DNA of 64,000 nucleotides from Apoda limacodes (lineage: Eukaryota > Arthropoda > Insecta > Lepidoptera > Limacodidae): NCBI GenBank assembly GCA_946406115.1, contig OX291551.1, forward strand, positions 1,240,001 to 1,304,000, given 5' to 3'. The translations under genes and the position numbers were made by a program. Positions 40,935 through 51,083 of this stretch are shown here, piece after piece. Each line of letters opens with the position of its first letter. Positions within the stretch are counted from its first letter, which is position 1. The notes below the pieces were generated by a model that ran no database searches, was not told the origin of the DNA, and saw only the letters and a program-made list of their open reading frames with translations.

Positions 40935-43900
40935 TTTTTTTTTTTTTTTTTTTTTATACCACTAAGGTGGCAAACAAGCTTACGGCCCGCCTGATGGTAA
41001 GCGGTCACCGTAGCCTATGGACGCTTGCAACACCAGGGGTATCACTTGCGCGTTGCCGACCCTTCAGAAATCTAATAACTTCTTTCTTGAAGAACTCCAT
41101 ACTGTAGTCCTTGCAGAAAACCTTGGCAGGGAGCTCATTCCACAACTTAAGCGTTCGCGGGAGGAAGTTTCTCTGAAACCGCACTGTACGCGACCATTTA
41201 GGTTCTAAAGTGTGAGAATGAATTCCCTGCCGATGGCGAGCGGTGCGATGGTAGAAAGTAGCCGTGGGCATAATTTCGAACAATTCCTCAGAACACAACC
41301 CATTGTACAAGCGGTAGAACACACACAGTGAGGCAAAGTCTCTCCTCAGACTTAAGGGCTCGATACCGCAAGTGAGTTTGGAATCGTCGACAATTCTCAC
41401 AGCCCGTCGTTGAACCGAGTCAAAAGGGCCAAGCTGGTATCCGGGTGCACCTGCCCAGAGATGGCAGCAGTACTCCATATGGGGCCGAACCTGCGACTTG
41501 TAAAGTAACAACCTTTGCCCCGACGTGAAGTACTGCTTCGCTCTGTTGAGTACACCAAGTTTTTTGGACGCCAGCTTCACCTTATCTTGTAAATGATCTC
41601 GGAACTGAACATCGCTGGAGATGTCGACACCAAGGATCCCAATGCTCTTGGAGATGGAGAGGGGAGTGTTCTGGAATTGTGGGACTACAGTGAATGGAGT
41701 TTTCTTAGCGGTGAACGCGCACACTTGTGTCTTTGTAGGGTTGAATCGGACCAAGTTTACCCGTCCCCAATCAGAGACTTGGGACAGTGTGGTCTCGATT
41801 TGAGACACAAGTTCTCCGCGGTTTTCCTCCACAACGGAACGAGGGATGTTTGCACGACCCGTGTAAAAAGCGTCTCCAGTACTGTCATCTGCATAGCAAT
41901 GTATGTTGTTGATGTCCAACATGTCATTGATATGCAGTAGAAACAGCGTAGGAGACAGCACAGAGCCTTGCGGGACACCAGCATTAATGTCCATGCTATC
42001 AGAGCAACTACCGTCAACTACGGTTCGTATGCGTCTGCCGGACAAAAAGCTAGCCACCCATTTGCACAAACCCTCGGGCACTCCGTAAGATGGCAACTTC
42101 GATAGAAGACCGCGGTGCCAGACCCGATCGAACGCCTTCGCTATGTCCAGGCTACATGCCAATGCCTCCCCCTGACTCTCAATGGCTAGTGCCCATCGGT
42201 GTGTGAGATACACTAGAAGGTCACCAGTCGAGCGACCGTGGCGAAAGCCATATTGACGGTCACTGACCAGATCGTGTACTTCTAGGTATCTTAGAAGCTG
42301 TGTGTTGATCACACGCTCCATCAACTTAGAGAGGAGAGAGGTAATAGCGATAGGCCTGTAATTCGATGGATCTGATCTATCGCCCTTTTTGGGCACCGGG
42401 TGCACATTCGCAGTCTTCCATGAAGACGGAAATTGCCTATTGTGGTAGGAAAGCGCGAAGAGGCGCGTGAGTACAGGACATAACTCAGGAGCACACTGCA
42501 GCACCACTGCTGGTATACCGTCTGGCCCACTCGACTTATGAACGTCTAGAGAGAGCAACGCCCGCCTGACCTCCCGCTGCGTTATGGAGATTTCCGGCAT
42601 GGTCTTACCGCACCACGGTATAGTAGGTGGTACAGCGCCTTCATCGTTCATATTCGAGTTCGAGGCAAAGAGACTGCCCAGTAGATCGGCTTTCTCTTTA
42701 GCACTATGGGCCAAGTCACCATCGGTCTTTCGCAGTGGTGGTAACGACGACTGGCAGAAGTTCCCTTCGGCAGCTTTGGCAAGCGACCAGAAAGCACGAC
42801 TCCCAGAAGGATAGCTCGCAAGTCGCCCACCTATTTTGCCGATGAATTGGAATTTTGCTCTGGCAGTTGCTTTCTTACTGGACCTCGAAGCAGCATTTAA
42901 TTTGCGTTTTAACTCAGAAATATTCGGATCCTTATTATTACGAGCCGTGGTCCAAGCCTCATACGCAGTTTGATTAAGAATTTTAGCTTCTCTGCAAGAC
43001 CTATTAAACCACGGTCGTTTTTTGACGCCGGCAGCTACTCGCAGGTTAGGAATGAAACATTCCATACCAGCAAGGATTGTCTCAGTGACTGCGGCTGCGC
43101 AGACGTCAGGATCTTCTGAGTTAAAGCAGATCTGCCTCCACGGGTACGATGCGTAAAATTCTCGCAATCCATCCCAGTCTGCCGACTTATAGTGCCACAC
43201 ACGACGCCAATTAGTTGGCCCAGAAGGATCGGGTTGTGTGCATGACACTTGAGTCCGGACGAGACAGTGGTCCGAGGAGCCAAGAGGCGCATCCACTGAG
43301 ACGGAGTATCCATCCGGACGAGTAGTCAGCAGAAGGTCCAGTAAGGAGCTCGTATGTTCCTCTATATCTGGTATTCTCGTTGGAGAAAGTACCAGCTGAG
43401 AGAATCCATAGGTCAGAGCAAATTCGTGAGCAGATATCCCAGCATAGTTATTGGTTCGAGAACTGAGCCACTCGCGATGGTGGGCGTTAAAGTCTCCCAA
43501 AATAACTAGTTCTGCTGTGGGATATTGCTCTAGAACTTTGTCAGTCGTCAAACTCAGGTGCGTGAAGAGTTGAGTTACGTCCGTGTCACCGCTATGAGAC
43601 CTGTATAGGCACGCATAGATACGAGTGTGGCCGCCGTAATCTACGCGCACCCACAATATCGACAGGTCCCTGTCTTCAAGGCTATGAAGGCGGCGACAGC
43701 AGATATCCTCCCGGACGAAGATACATACACCGGCACGACTCATGAAATTGTGTTCGAGTTTGTAGCCGGGATAGTGAAGGTATGATGTGTCGGCCGGGCA
43801 GGATATCTGCGTCTCCGTTAGAAAAAGAATGGTCGGCTGCGCAGTTTCGAGATGGTGGTGGACTGCGTTAAGATTTGCGTGAATACCCCTGATGTTGCAA

Positions 43901-44438
43901 AAATCCACATTATATGTGGATGGAGTAGCCGCTGTGCAAACTCTTTTCTTATTCTTTCTTATGGCCATAATATATAAAAGAAGTTACTAAGACTAAGGGA
44001 TGAGGATTCACTGCACAGACAGCATAGAGGACAAAAGGTGCGGTTCTAAGACTGCCGAAGCTCGCCACAGATGATACGGTTGCTGGCACGGCAGGCGGAA
44101 GGGCCCCTGATCCCCCTCTGTTGTAGTAGCCGGGTCCACTCCGGTGTCCTTCTCCGGCACGACTACTACTTCAGAGACTTTACACAGGTTGGCGGATCAG
44201 CCTCCCAGGGCGGAGATTAAGTGATCCCTGGGTTTGGGATCCCGTTCAACCTGCGGGCGGCCAGCGATCAGCCGTTTCATCAGGTCTCCCTGACCGCCGA
44301 ACCAACACGCCGCGTCTACGCCGAGCAATGACAGCAACAAGCACCGTCGGTCCTCCGCTGTCCGCGCAGCGAATCCTCAAAGAGAGCTCTGGCAACCTTA
44401 CTCACCGCCAGGAACACAACACTACTCAATGTTAGTGT
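40935..44438 (-). mobile_element. LINE-A copy 2: full-length, intact
   Basis: Minus-strand element. The 5' UTR (44438-43969) is followed by a single large ORF (43968-41005), a short 3' end carrying the GGTGACCGCTTACCATCAGGC block that ends many moth LINEs, and a 21-base poly(A) (T run at 40935-40955). The outer part of the left palindrome arm (42841-44438) lies within it. No ORF1 with zinc knuckles is visible in its 5' region. Clade Jockey/CR1-like; the exact family is not determined. Confidence 0.85.
41005..43968 (-). CDS. LINE-A ORF: endonuclease/reverse transcriptase (987 aa), intact
   Basis: Target-primed reverse transcriptase with an N-terminal EEP endonuclease: NVDFCNIRGIHANLN, ILFLTETQIS, ELVILGDFNAHHREWL and LGSSDHCLV. 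The RT domain shows KSSGPDGIPAVVL, KKGDRSDPSNYRPIAITSLL, RQYGFRHGRSTGDLL, SLDIAKAFDRVWHRGLLSKL, GVPQGSVLSPTLFLLHIND and HCYADDSTGD (YADD at residues 692-695). QRRAVRIVDD and a C-terminal WNELPAKVF segment follow. No RNase H. All catalytic motifs are present and the frame is unbroken, so this copy may be competent. ATG 43968 is the start shared by the other LINE-A copies (ATGGCCATAAGAAA in the palindrome copies). The C-terminus runs into the conserved 3' repeat. Confidence 0.9.
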   Translation of the reverse strand: MAIRKNKKRVCTAATPSTYNVDFCNIRGIHANLNAVHHHLETAQPTILFLTETQISCPADTSYLHYPGYKLEHNFMSRAGVCIFVREDICCRRLHSLEDRDLSILWVRVDYGGHTRIYACLYRSHSGDTDVTQLFTHLSLTTDKVLEQYPTAELVILGDFNAHHREWLSSRTNNYAGISAHEFALTYGFSQLVLSPTRIPDIEEHTSSLLDLLLTTRPDGYSVSVDAPLGSSDHCLVRTQVSCTQPDPSGPTNWRRVWHYKSADWDGLREFYASYPWRQICFNSEDPDVCAAAVTETILAGMECFIPNLRVAAGVKKRPWFNRSCREAKILNQTAYEAWTTARNNKDPNISELKRKLNAASRSSKKATARAKFQFIGKIGGRLASYPSGSRAFWSLAKAAEGNFCQSSLPPLRKTDGDLAHSAKEKADLLGSLFASNSNMNDEGAVPPTIPWCGKTMPEISITQREVRRALLSLDVHKSSGPDGIPAVVLQCAPELCPVLTRLFALSYHNRQFPSSWKTANVHPVPKKGDRSDPSNYRPIAITSLLSKLMERVINTQLLRYLEVHDLVSDRQYGFRHGRSTGDLLVYLTHRWALAIESQGEALACSLDIAKAFDRVWHRGLLSKLPSYGVPEGLCKWVASFLSGRRIRTVVDGSCSDSMDINAGVPQGSVLSPTLFLLHINDMLDINNIHCYADDSTGDAFYTGRANIPRSVVEENRGELVSQIETTLSQVSDWGRVNLVRFNPTKTQVCAFTAKKTPFTVVPQFQNTPLSISKSIGILGVDISSDVQFRDHLQDKVKLASKKLGVLNRAKQYFTSGQRLLLYKSQVRPHMEYCCHLWAGAPGYQLGPFDSVQRRAVRIVDDSKLTCGIEPLSLRRDFASLCVFYRLYNGLCSEELFEIMPTATFYHRTARHRQGIHSHTLEPKWSRTVRFQRNFLPRTLKLWNELPAKVFCKDYSMEFFKKEVIRFLKGRQRASDTPGVASVHRLR

Positions 44439-47400
44439 AGTTCAGACAACAAAGGACCACTTTGGCATATTATATAATTCCAACATTAATAATGATTATA
44501 TTAAACAATCTATGTCTACTCAAGTTTTATGCAAACAGAAACAAAACAATAAACTTTGTCATACTAAAAATAATATTCCATTGAACCTGGTGCATCAGAA
44601 TATACAAGGAATGTCTCAGAAAGAACTAGAAATTGAATTGTTCATAAACTGCCAAAAGATTGACACTTTATGTATCACTGAACACTGGCTACGCAGCCAT
44701 CAGTTGATGTTCAATTTCACTAATCACCAGGTGGGAAGTTCGTTCAGCCGAGTAAATGCTATCCATGGTGGCTCTTTAATTTTAGTTAATAAACAGCTAA
44801 AGTTTAAGGAACGTAAAGACATTGTGAGCCTCTCAGTTGAGCGAACTGCCGAGCTGTCCTGTATAGAAGTTGAGCATCTCATTGTTGTGAGTGTATACAA
44901 GCCGCCTTGTGCAATTTATGATAATTTTGAATTAGTTATGGAAGAAGTGCTGAATAAAATCAGCAATTCTAATAAACAAATCATTGTTTGTGGAGACTTC
45001 AATATAAACATTTTGGAAAATAGCTCATTAAGCACCAGATTGCTTGCCTTATTTCAGTCTTTTAATTTAAATAATTTGTTTTGTGAACCAACTAGAATTG
45101 CTGTATCCAGTGCCACTTGCATCGACAATATATTTACTGACATAAAACCAATTCAAAAATCAATTATAAGCAATCTAGAGTCAGATCATTGTGGACAGTT
45201 AGTGGTTTTAGAAAGAAAGAATAGTATTAGTAAAAAGGAAATTAAATTTATACCAATAACAACTAAACGGGTTGAATCATTTAAATCTAACTTAATGCAT
45301 AAACTTCCAGATTTGCTTTATAATGGCGACCCAAATGATATGTACAATACTGTTCTTGACACTATTACTACAGAGTATAATAAAATATTTACTGCAAAAA
45401 AGAAACTTATTTCCAGTCGCTTTAGTTTTAGTTAATGGGCTACCCCAGGTATTCATAAAAGTAGGCGTAAACTGTATGAATTATATAAAGAAAAAACATA
45501 TAATAATAGCCAAATATTTAGGGAATATTTAAAAAAATACTCAAAAACCTTTAAAAAGGTCTGTCTTGTTGCAAAAGCAATTCACCTCAGACATAAAGTA
45601 AAAAATTCAACAAATAAAATAAAAACTACATGGAACATAATAAATAATGAAACTGGTAAAGCTAGGAATTCTTGTCAGGACTTTGAGTTGATTGTAGATG
45701 ATGCTAGTTTTAAAACAAATTCTGAGGTAGCAGTTGCCTTTGAACAGTTTTTTAGGAATATCCCATTCAAAACAACTGAACATCTAAACTCAAGTCCAAT
45801 CTTAGCAGAAAAATTATTAAAAGCTAGTGTTCCTGAATGTAACGTTCCCTTTGTATTTAAAAACATTAGTCCTACAGATATCATTAATACATTTAAAACA
45901 TTAGAAATTAAAAACACCACAGACCTTTGGGGACTTTCTGTAAAAACTATAAATTCAATTATTCATGTTATAGCACAACCCTTAGCCATTATATTTAATA
46001 GTTGTGTTGATAGTGGTGTGTTTCCTGATGAGATGAAACTTAGCAAAGTTATACCTCTTTTTAAATCAGGTAGTTCAACAGATCCTAATAATTTTCGGCC
46101 TATTTCAATACTACCTATACTCAGTAAAGTTTTTGAAAAAATCATACTTTGTCAAATGTTAAGCCATTTCTGTATTAATGAGCTACTTAGTAGTAAACAG
46201 TTTGGCTTTATGAAAGGCCGTTCCACAACCGATGCAGGAGTGGCACTATTAAAAAATATATATAACGCCTGGGAGGATTCGCATGACGCCCTTGGAGTGT
46301 TTTGTGATTTATCTAAGGCATTTGACTGTGTTCAACATGAAAATCTCATCAGGAAGCTACATCACTATGGTATTAGAGGCAAAGCTCTCGACCTTTTGAC
46401 ATCCTATATGAGTAGGAGAGTACAGAAAATAGATGTCAACGGTGAAAGATCTCCGGGATCAGCAGTCACTATAGGAGTCCCTCAGGGCTCAATTTTAGGT
46501 CCTTTTCTATTTCTTATTTACATTAACGATCTCCCATATAATGTAAAAAACCATGACATTGTCTTATTTGCTGATGACACCTCTTTGCTTTTTAAAGTTA
46601 AGAGACGACAGACATGTTATAATGAATTAAATGATGCCCTTTCTAAAATTGTAAATTGGTTTAACGCTAATAATTTGTTACTTAATGAAAAAAAAACCAA
46701 ATGTGTTAAATTTACATTACCAAATGTTAGTCAGAGACAGACATGTATTAATATTAATGGCGAGCAATTAGAACTTGTTTATTCAACAGTCTTTCTTGGC
46801 ATAACGCTGGACTCCAAACTTCAATGGGGTCCTCATATTCATAACCTAGCCAAAAAACTTAGCTCTGCTGTGTATGCGATCAAGAAAATAAGACAATTGA
46901 CCGATGTCGACACTGCAAAAATAGTATATTTTAGCTATTTCCATAGTTTAATGACATATGGTATCCTATTGTGGGGTAGCGCTGCTGATGTAAATACAAT
47001 ATTTTTGTTACAAAAAAGGGCAATTCGTGCTATTTATAAATTAGGATCTAGGATATCTCTGAGGGATAGGTTTAGGGAAGTAAAAATTTTAACTTTAGTG
47101 TCGCAGTACATATATGAAAATCTTTTATATGTACATAAAAATATCAATAGTTTCAGCAAGAAAAGTGACGTTCACAAAGTAAATACTAGAAGTAAAAATA
47201 AGCTGTTGGTGCATGATACACGTCTACACAAAATAAGTAACTCTTTTATGGGGCAATGTATACACTTTTACAACAAAGTTCCCAATAAAATTCAAAATCT
47301 ATCAATAAGTAAATTTAAATCTTTTATCAAGCAGGTACTTTGTAAAAAGGCATATTACAATATTTCAGACTATGTTAATGATAAAAATCCTTGGGACTGA

Positions 47401-47675
47401 TGATGCTCAATTACAGGATGCATAGGTATCATAAAATTGTACGACTAAAAATCTTTTATTTAAAACATTAATTGTATTTTAGTTTATTTAAGTGTTTTTA
47501 AAAGAGTAACTATCGAGTTTCTTGCCGGATTCTTCTCGGTAGAAATCAACAACATTGTGAACCGGCGGGAAGGTGGGAGGGTTCAAAAAATAATATTTTA
47601 TAACTCTGACGATTCAAAAGTGATTGTAAAATCCTTATTTGAATAAACCATTTTGACTTTGACTTTTTTGACTTT
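44439..47675 (+). mobile_element. LINE-B copy, left arm
   Basis: Begins next to the LINE-A 5' end (about 44439) and ends in the 3' UTR block GAGTTTCTTGCCGGATTCTTCTC and a TTGACTTTGACTTTTTTGACTTTG tail. It encodes one long frame (44512-47400). Related tails and fragments lie at 2372, 7251, 21020, 21580 and 60540. Confidence 0.8.
44512..47400 (+). pseudogene. LINE-B ORF: endonuclease/reverse transcriptase with one stop
   Basis: One continuous frame of 963 codons with a single TAA at 45433-45435, after RFSFS and before WATPGIHKS. The endonuclease part reads LVHQNIQGMSQKEL, TLCITEHWLRSH, QIIVCGDFNINIL and ESDHCGQLVVL. The RT part reads PLFKSGSSTDPNNFRPISIL, QFGFMKGRSTTDAGV, FCDLSKAFDCVQHENL, GVPQGSILGPFLFLIYIND and IVLFADDTSLLF (FADD at codons 686-689 counting the stop). 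YFSYFHSLMTYGILLWG and LQKRAIRAIYKL follow. Jockey/CR1-like, without RNase H. The stop is present in both palindrome arms and so predates the duplication. Otherwise it is complete. Confidence 0.85.
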
Positions 47676-47987
47676 GTAATTGTGGCCGCGGTTTTCTGTA
47701 AGGTGGAGGTACTTCCGCAGTTCGGGCCGCTCATTTGAGCAAGTACTCGCTATGCCCCGCTTTATTTGTTCGGGCAGCTTATTCGAGCCTCTGCAGAGCA
47801 TGCATGGGGCCCGAAGAAACGCCGTCCCACGTAATACTACATTGTGCTGGGGCGGAAGACAACAGGGCAAAACACCTGGGTACCCCAGAGATGCTCCAGG
47901 AGGCCTGCAGGAATGTGGGTTACTTGTCGAGATTCTATAGTGTGGCAAGTGCGGAAATCAGCCCGCCACAAGAAGAAGAAGAAGAAG
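47676..47987 (+). pseudogene. LINE C-terminal fragment (Cys-His box), left arm
   Basis: The frame CRACMGPEETPSHVILHCAG, then AKHLGTPEMLQEACRN, resembles the CX2C...EETPxHVLxxC box at the end of many insect LINE proteins. It ends in a run of GAA codons. Preceding it, GCCGCGGTTTTCTGTAAGGTGG is the reverse complement of the segment before the inner LINE-A (about 48805-48832). Confidence 0.6.
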
Positions 47988-48690
47988 GGGGACCCACTGT
48001 CACCAATACTTTTCACTGCAGTGTTAGATAAATTTTAGACCAATCGATTGGGGGCACTGTGGTCTAAAATAAATGGAGAATATTTAACAAACTTAAGATT
48101 TGCGGACAACATCATCCTGTTTGCAAAGTCTCCCCAGGAACTAGAAGAAATGATTATGGTCCGCGACACACAGAGTAGACAAATAGGTCTTACTATGAAC
48201 ACATTTAAAACCAAAGTAATGACTAATAAAAAACAAGTAACAATAGTACTAAACAACAATATAATAGAATATGTAAAAGACTATACATATCTCGGTCAAG
48301 TGATCACAACAAACAATATCTCAAGTAATGAAATAGAAACTAGAATAGGTAACGCCTGGAAACAATACTGGTCAGCCAAAGAGATAATGAAGCACACCAA
48401 AATAAATATTTTGGTAAAAGGTAAACTATTTAATACCTGCATTCTCCCCATACTGACATATGGATGCCAAACATGTGTACTTACAAAAGCTCAACTATTT
48501 CAGCTGCAAACTTGTCAAAGAAGTATGGAGAGAAGTATGATAGGCAAACGTAAAACAAATAAAATACAACACAATATAATTAGGAGAGCAACCAAAACAC
48601 ATGATGTACTAAAAACTAAACTTCTAAAATGGAGATGGGCTGGCCACACAATCTGAGGCGCTGAGAAATGGAGCAAAACCATAAGATCGT
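47988..48690 (+). pseudogene. RTE-like LINE RT fragment, left arm
   Basis: The frame GDPLSPILFTAVLDKF continues after a stop with GALWSKINGEYLTNLRFADN (FADN at the active-site position), FKTKVMTNKKQVTIVLNNN, DYTYLGQVITTNNISS, GNAWKQYWSAKEIM, LPILTYGCQTCVLTKAQ and LKWRWAGHTI. It then stops before the usual extreme C-terminus. 5' truncated and inactive. The mirror copy is at 50069-50771. Confidence 0.75.
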
Positions 48691-49321
48691 GGTACGAGAG
48701 GTAGGGCACTGCAAGCACTGCAAGTACTCGCTCGAATAAGCCACCCGAACAACTAAAGCAGGGCATAGCGAGTACTTGCTCGAATGAGCGGCCCGAACTG
48801 GGGAAGTACCTCCACCTTACAGAAAACCGCGGCCATAATAACACTAACATTGAGTAGTGTTGTGTTCCTGGCGGTGAGTAAGGTTGCCAGAGCTCTTTGA
48901 GGATTCGCTGCGCGGACAGCGGAGGACCAGCGGCGCTTGTTGCTGTCATGCTCGGCGTAGACGCGGCGTGCTGGTTCGGCGGTCAGGGAGACCTGATGAA
49001 ACGGCTGACCGCTGGCCGCCCGCAGGTTGAACGGGATCCCGAACCCAGGGATCACTTAATCTCCGCCCTGGGAGGCTAATTCGCCAGCCTGTGTAAAGTA
49101 TCTGAAGTGGTAGTCGTGCCGGAGAAGGAGACCGGAGTGGACCCGGCTACTACAACAGAGGGGGATCAGGGGCCCTTCCGCCCGCCGTGCCAGCAACCGT
49201 ATCATCTGTGGCGAGCTTCGGCAGTCTTAGAACCGCACTTTTTGTCCTCTATGCTGTCTGTGCAGTGAATCCTCATCCCTTAGTCTTAGTAACTTCTTTT
49301 ATATATTATGGCCATAAGAAA
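48691..49321 (+). mobile_element. LINE-A 5' end (inner, left), truncated at the palindrome centre
   Basis: GAGAGGTAGGGCACTGC repeats and the GCCGCGG...TAACACTAACATTGAG lead-in are followed by the LINE-A 5' UTR to ATGGCCATAAGAAA (49308-49321). Only the first codons remain before the sequence turns around. It differs from the outer LINE-A 5' UTR by several percent, so it is a distinct insertion. Confidence 0.8.
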
Positions 49322-49437
49322 CAGCAGTTTCGAGATGGTGGTGGACTGCGTTAAGATTTGCGTGAATACCCCTGATGTTGCAAAAATCCACATTATATGT
49401 GGATGGAGTAGCCGCTGTGCAAACTCTTTTCTTATTC
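49322..49437. other. Asymmetric palindrome spacer (116 bp)
   Basis: The spacer is LINE-A coding sequence read on the minus strand (codons 5 to about 43: NKKRVCTAATPSTYNVDF and so on). It is continuous with the right-arm inner LINE-A start at 49451. The left arm lacks these bases, so the right inner LINE-A extends 116 bp further than the left one. Confidence 0.85.
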
Positions 49438-50068
49438 TTTCTTATGGCCATAATATATAAAAGAAGTTACTAAGACTAAGGGATGAGGATTCACTGCACA
49501 GACAGCATAGAGGACAAAAAGTGCGGTTCTAAGACTGCCGAAGCTCGCCACAGATGATACGGTTGCTGGCACGGCGGGCGGAAGGGCCCCTGATCCCCCT
49601 CTGTTGTAGTAGCCGGGTCCACTCCGGTCTCCTTCTCCGGCACGACTACCACTTCAGATACTTTACACAGGCTGGCGAATTAGCCTCCCAGGGCGGAGAT
49701 TAAGTGATCCCTGGGTTCGGGATCCCGTTCAACCTGCGGGCGGCCAGCGGTCAGCCGTTTCATCAGGTCTCCCTGACCGCCGAACCAGCACGCCGCGTCT
49801 ACGCCGAGCATGACAGCAACAAGCGCCGCTGGTCCTCCGCTGTCCGCGCAGCGAATCCTCAAAGAGCTCTGGCAACCTTACTCACCGCCAGGAACACAAC
49901 ACTACTCAATGTTAGTGTTATTATGGCCGCGGTTTTCTGTAAGGTGGAGGTACTTCCCCAGTTCGGGCCGCTCATTCGAGCAAGTACTCGCTATGCCCTG
50001 CTTTAGTTGTTCGGGTGGCTTATTCGAGCGAGTACTTGCAGTGCTTGCAGTGCCCTACCTCTCGTACC
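49438..50068 (-). mobile_element. LINE-A 5' end (inner, right)
   Basis: Mirror of 48691-49321. On the minus strand the 5' UTR leads to ATG 49451, and the ORF continues through the spacer to 49322, where it is cut. Confidence 0.8.
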
Positions 50069-50771
50069 ACGATCTTATGGTTTTGCTCCATTTCTCAGCG
50101 CCTCAGATTGTGTGGCCAGCCCATCTCCATTTTAGAAGTTTAGTTTTTAGTACATCATGTGTTTTGGTTGCTCTCCTAATTATATTGTGTTGTATTTTAT
50201 TTGTTTTACGTTTGCCTATCATACTTCTCTCCATACTTCTTTGACAAGTTTGCAGCTGAAATAGTTGAGCTTTTGTAAGTACACATGTTTGGCATCCATA
50301 TGTCAGTATGGGGAGAATGCAGGTATTAAATAGTTTACCTTTTACCAAAATATTTATTTTGGTGTGCTTCATTATCTCTTTGGCTGACCAGTATTGTTTC
50401 CAGGCGTTACCTATTCTAGTTTCTATTTCATTACTTGAGATATTGTTTGTTGTGATCACTTGACCGAGATATGTATAGTCTTTTACATATTCTATTATAT
50501 TGTTGTTTAGTACTATTGTTACTTGTTTTTTATTAGTCATTACTTTGGTTTTAAATGTGTTCATAGTAAGACCTATTTGTCTACTCTGTGTGTCGCGGAC
50601 CATAATCATTTCTTCTAGTTCCTGGGGAGACTTTGCAAACAGGATGATGTTGTCCGCAAATCTTAAGTTTGTTAAATATTCTCCATTTATTTTAGACCAC
50701 AGTGCCCCCAATCGATTGGTCTAAAATTTATCTAACACTGCAGTGAAAAGTATTGGTGACAGTGGGTCCCC
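50069..50771 (-). pseudogene. RTE-like LINE RT fragment, right arm
   Basis: Mirror of 47988-48690, with an identical 202-residue translation from 50711 to 50103. Confidence 0.75.
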
Positions 50772-51083
50772 CTTCTTCTTCTTCTTCTTGTGGCGGGCTG
50801 ATTTCCGCACTTGCCACACTATAGAATCTCGACAAGTAACCCACATTCCTGCAGGCCTCCTGGAGCATCTCTGGGGTACCCAGGTGTTTTGCCCTGTTGT
50901 CTTCCGCCCCAGCACAATGTAGTATTACGTGGGACGGCGTTTCTTCGGGCCCCATGCATGCTCTGCAGAGGCTCGAATAAGCTGCCCGAACAAATAAAGC
51001 GGGGCATAGCGAGTACTTGCTCAAATGAGCGGCCCGAACTGCGGAAGTACCTCCACCTTACAGAAAACCGCGGCCACAATTAC
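50772..51083 (-). pseudogene. LINE C-terminal fragment (Cys-His box), right arm
   Basis: Mirror of 47676-47987, with the same CRACMGPEETPSHV frame. Confidence 0.6.

Larger units (their letters stand above)
42841..49321. repeat. Giant palindrome, left arm (6,481 bp)
   Basis: Every feature here has a mirror image at 98759 minus its coordinate: 43968 with 54791, 44512 with 54247, 47400 with 51359 and 48656 with 50103. The constant sum shows no net insertion or deletion along the arm. Most segments I compared are identical; I found three single-base differences (44146/54613, 44475/54284, 45235/53524). The arm ends at ATGGCCATAAGAAA (49308-49321). Confidence 0.9.

Noticed and set aside
49322..49437. 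The palindrome spacer as a unique functional element or origin
   Set aside because: All 116 bases are LINE-A codons 5 to about 43 on the minus strand, with no independent signal.
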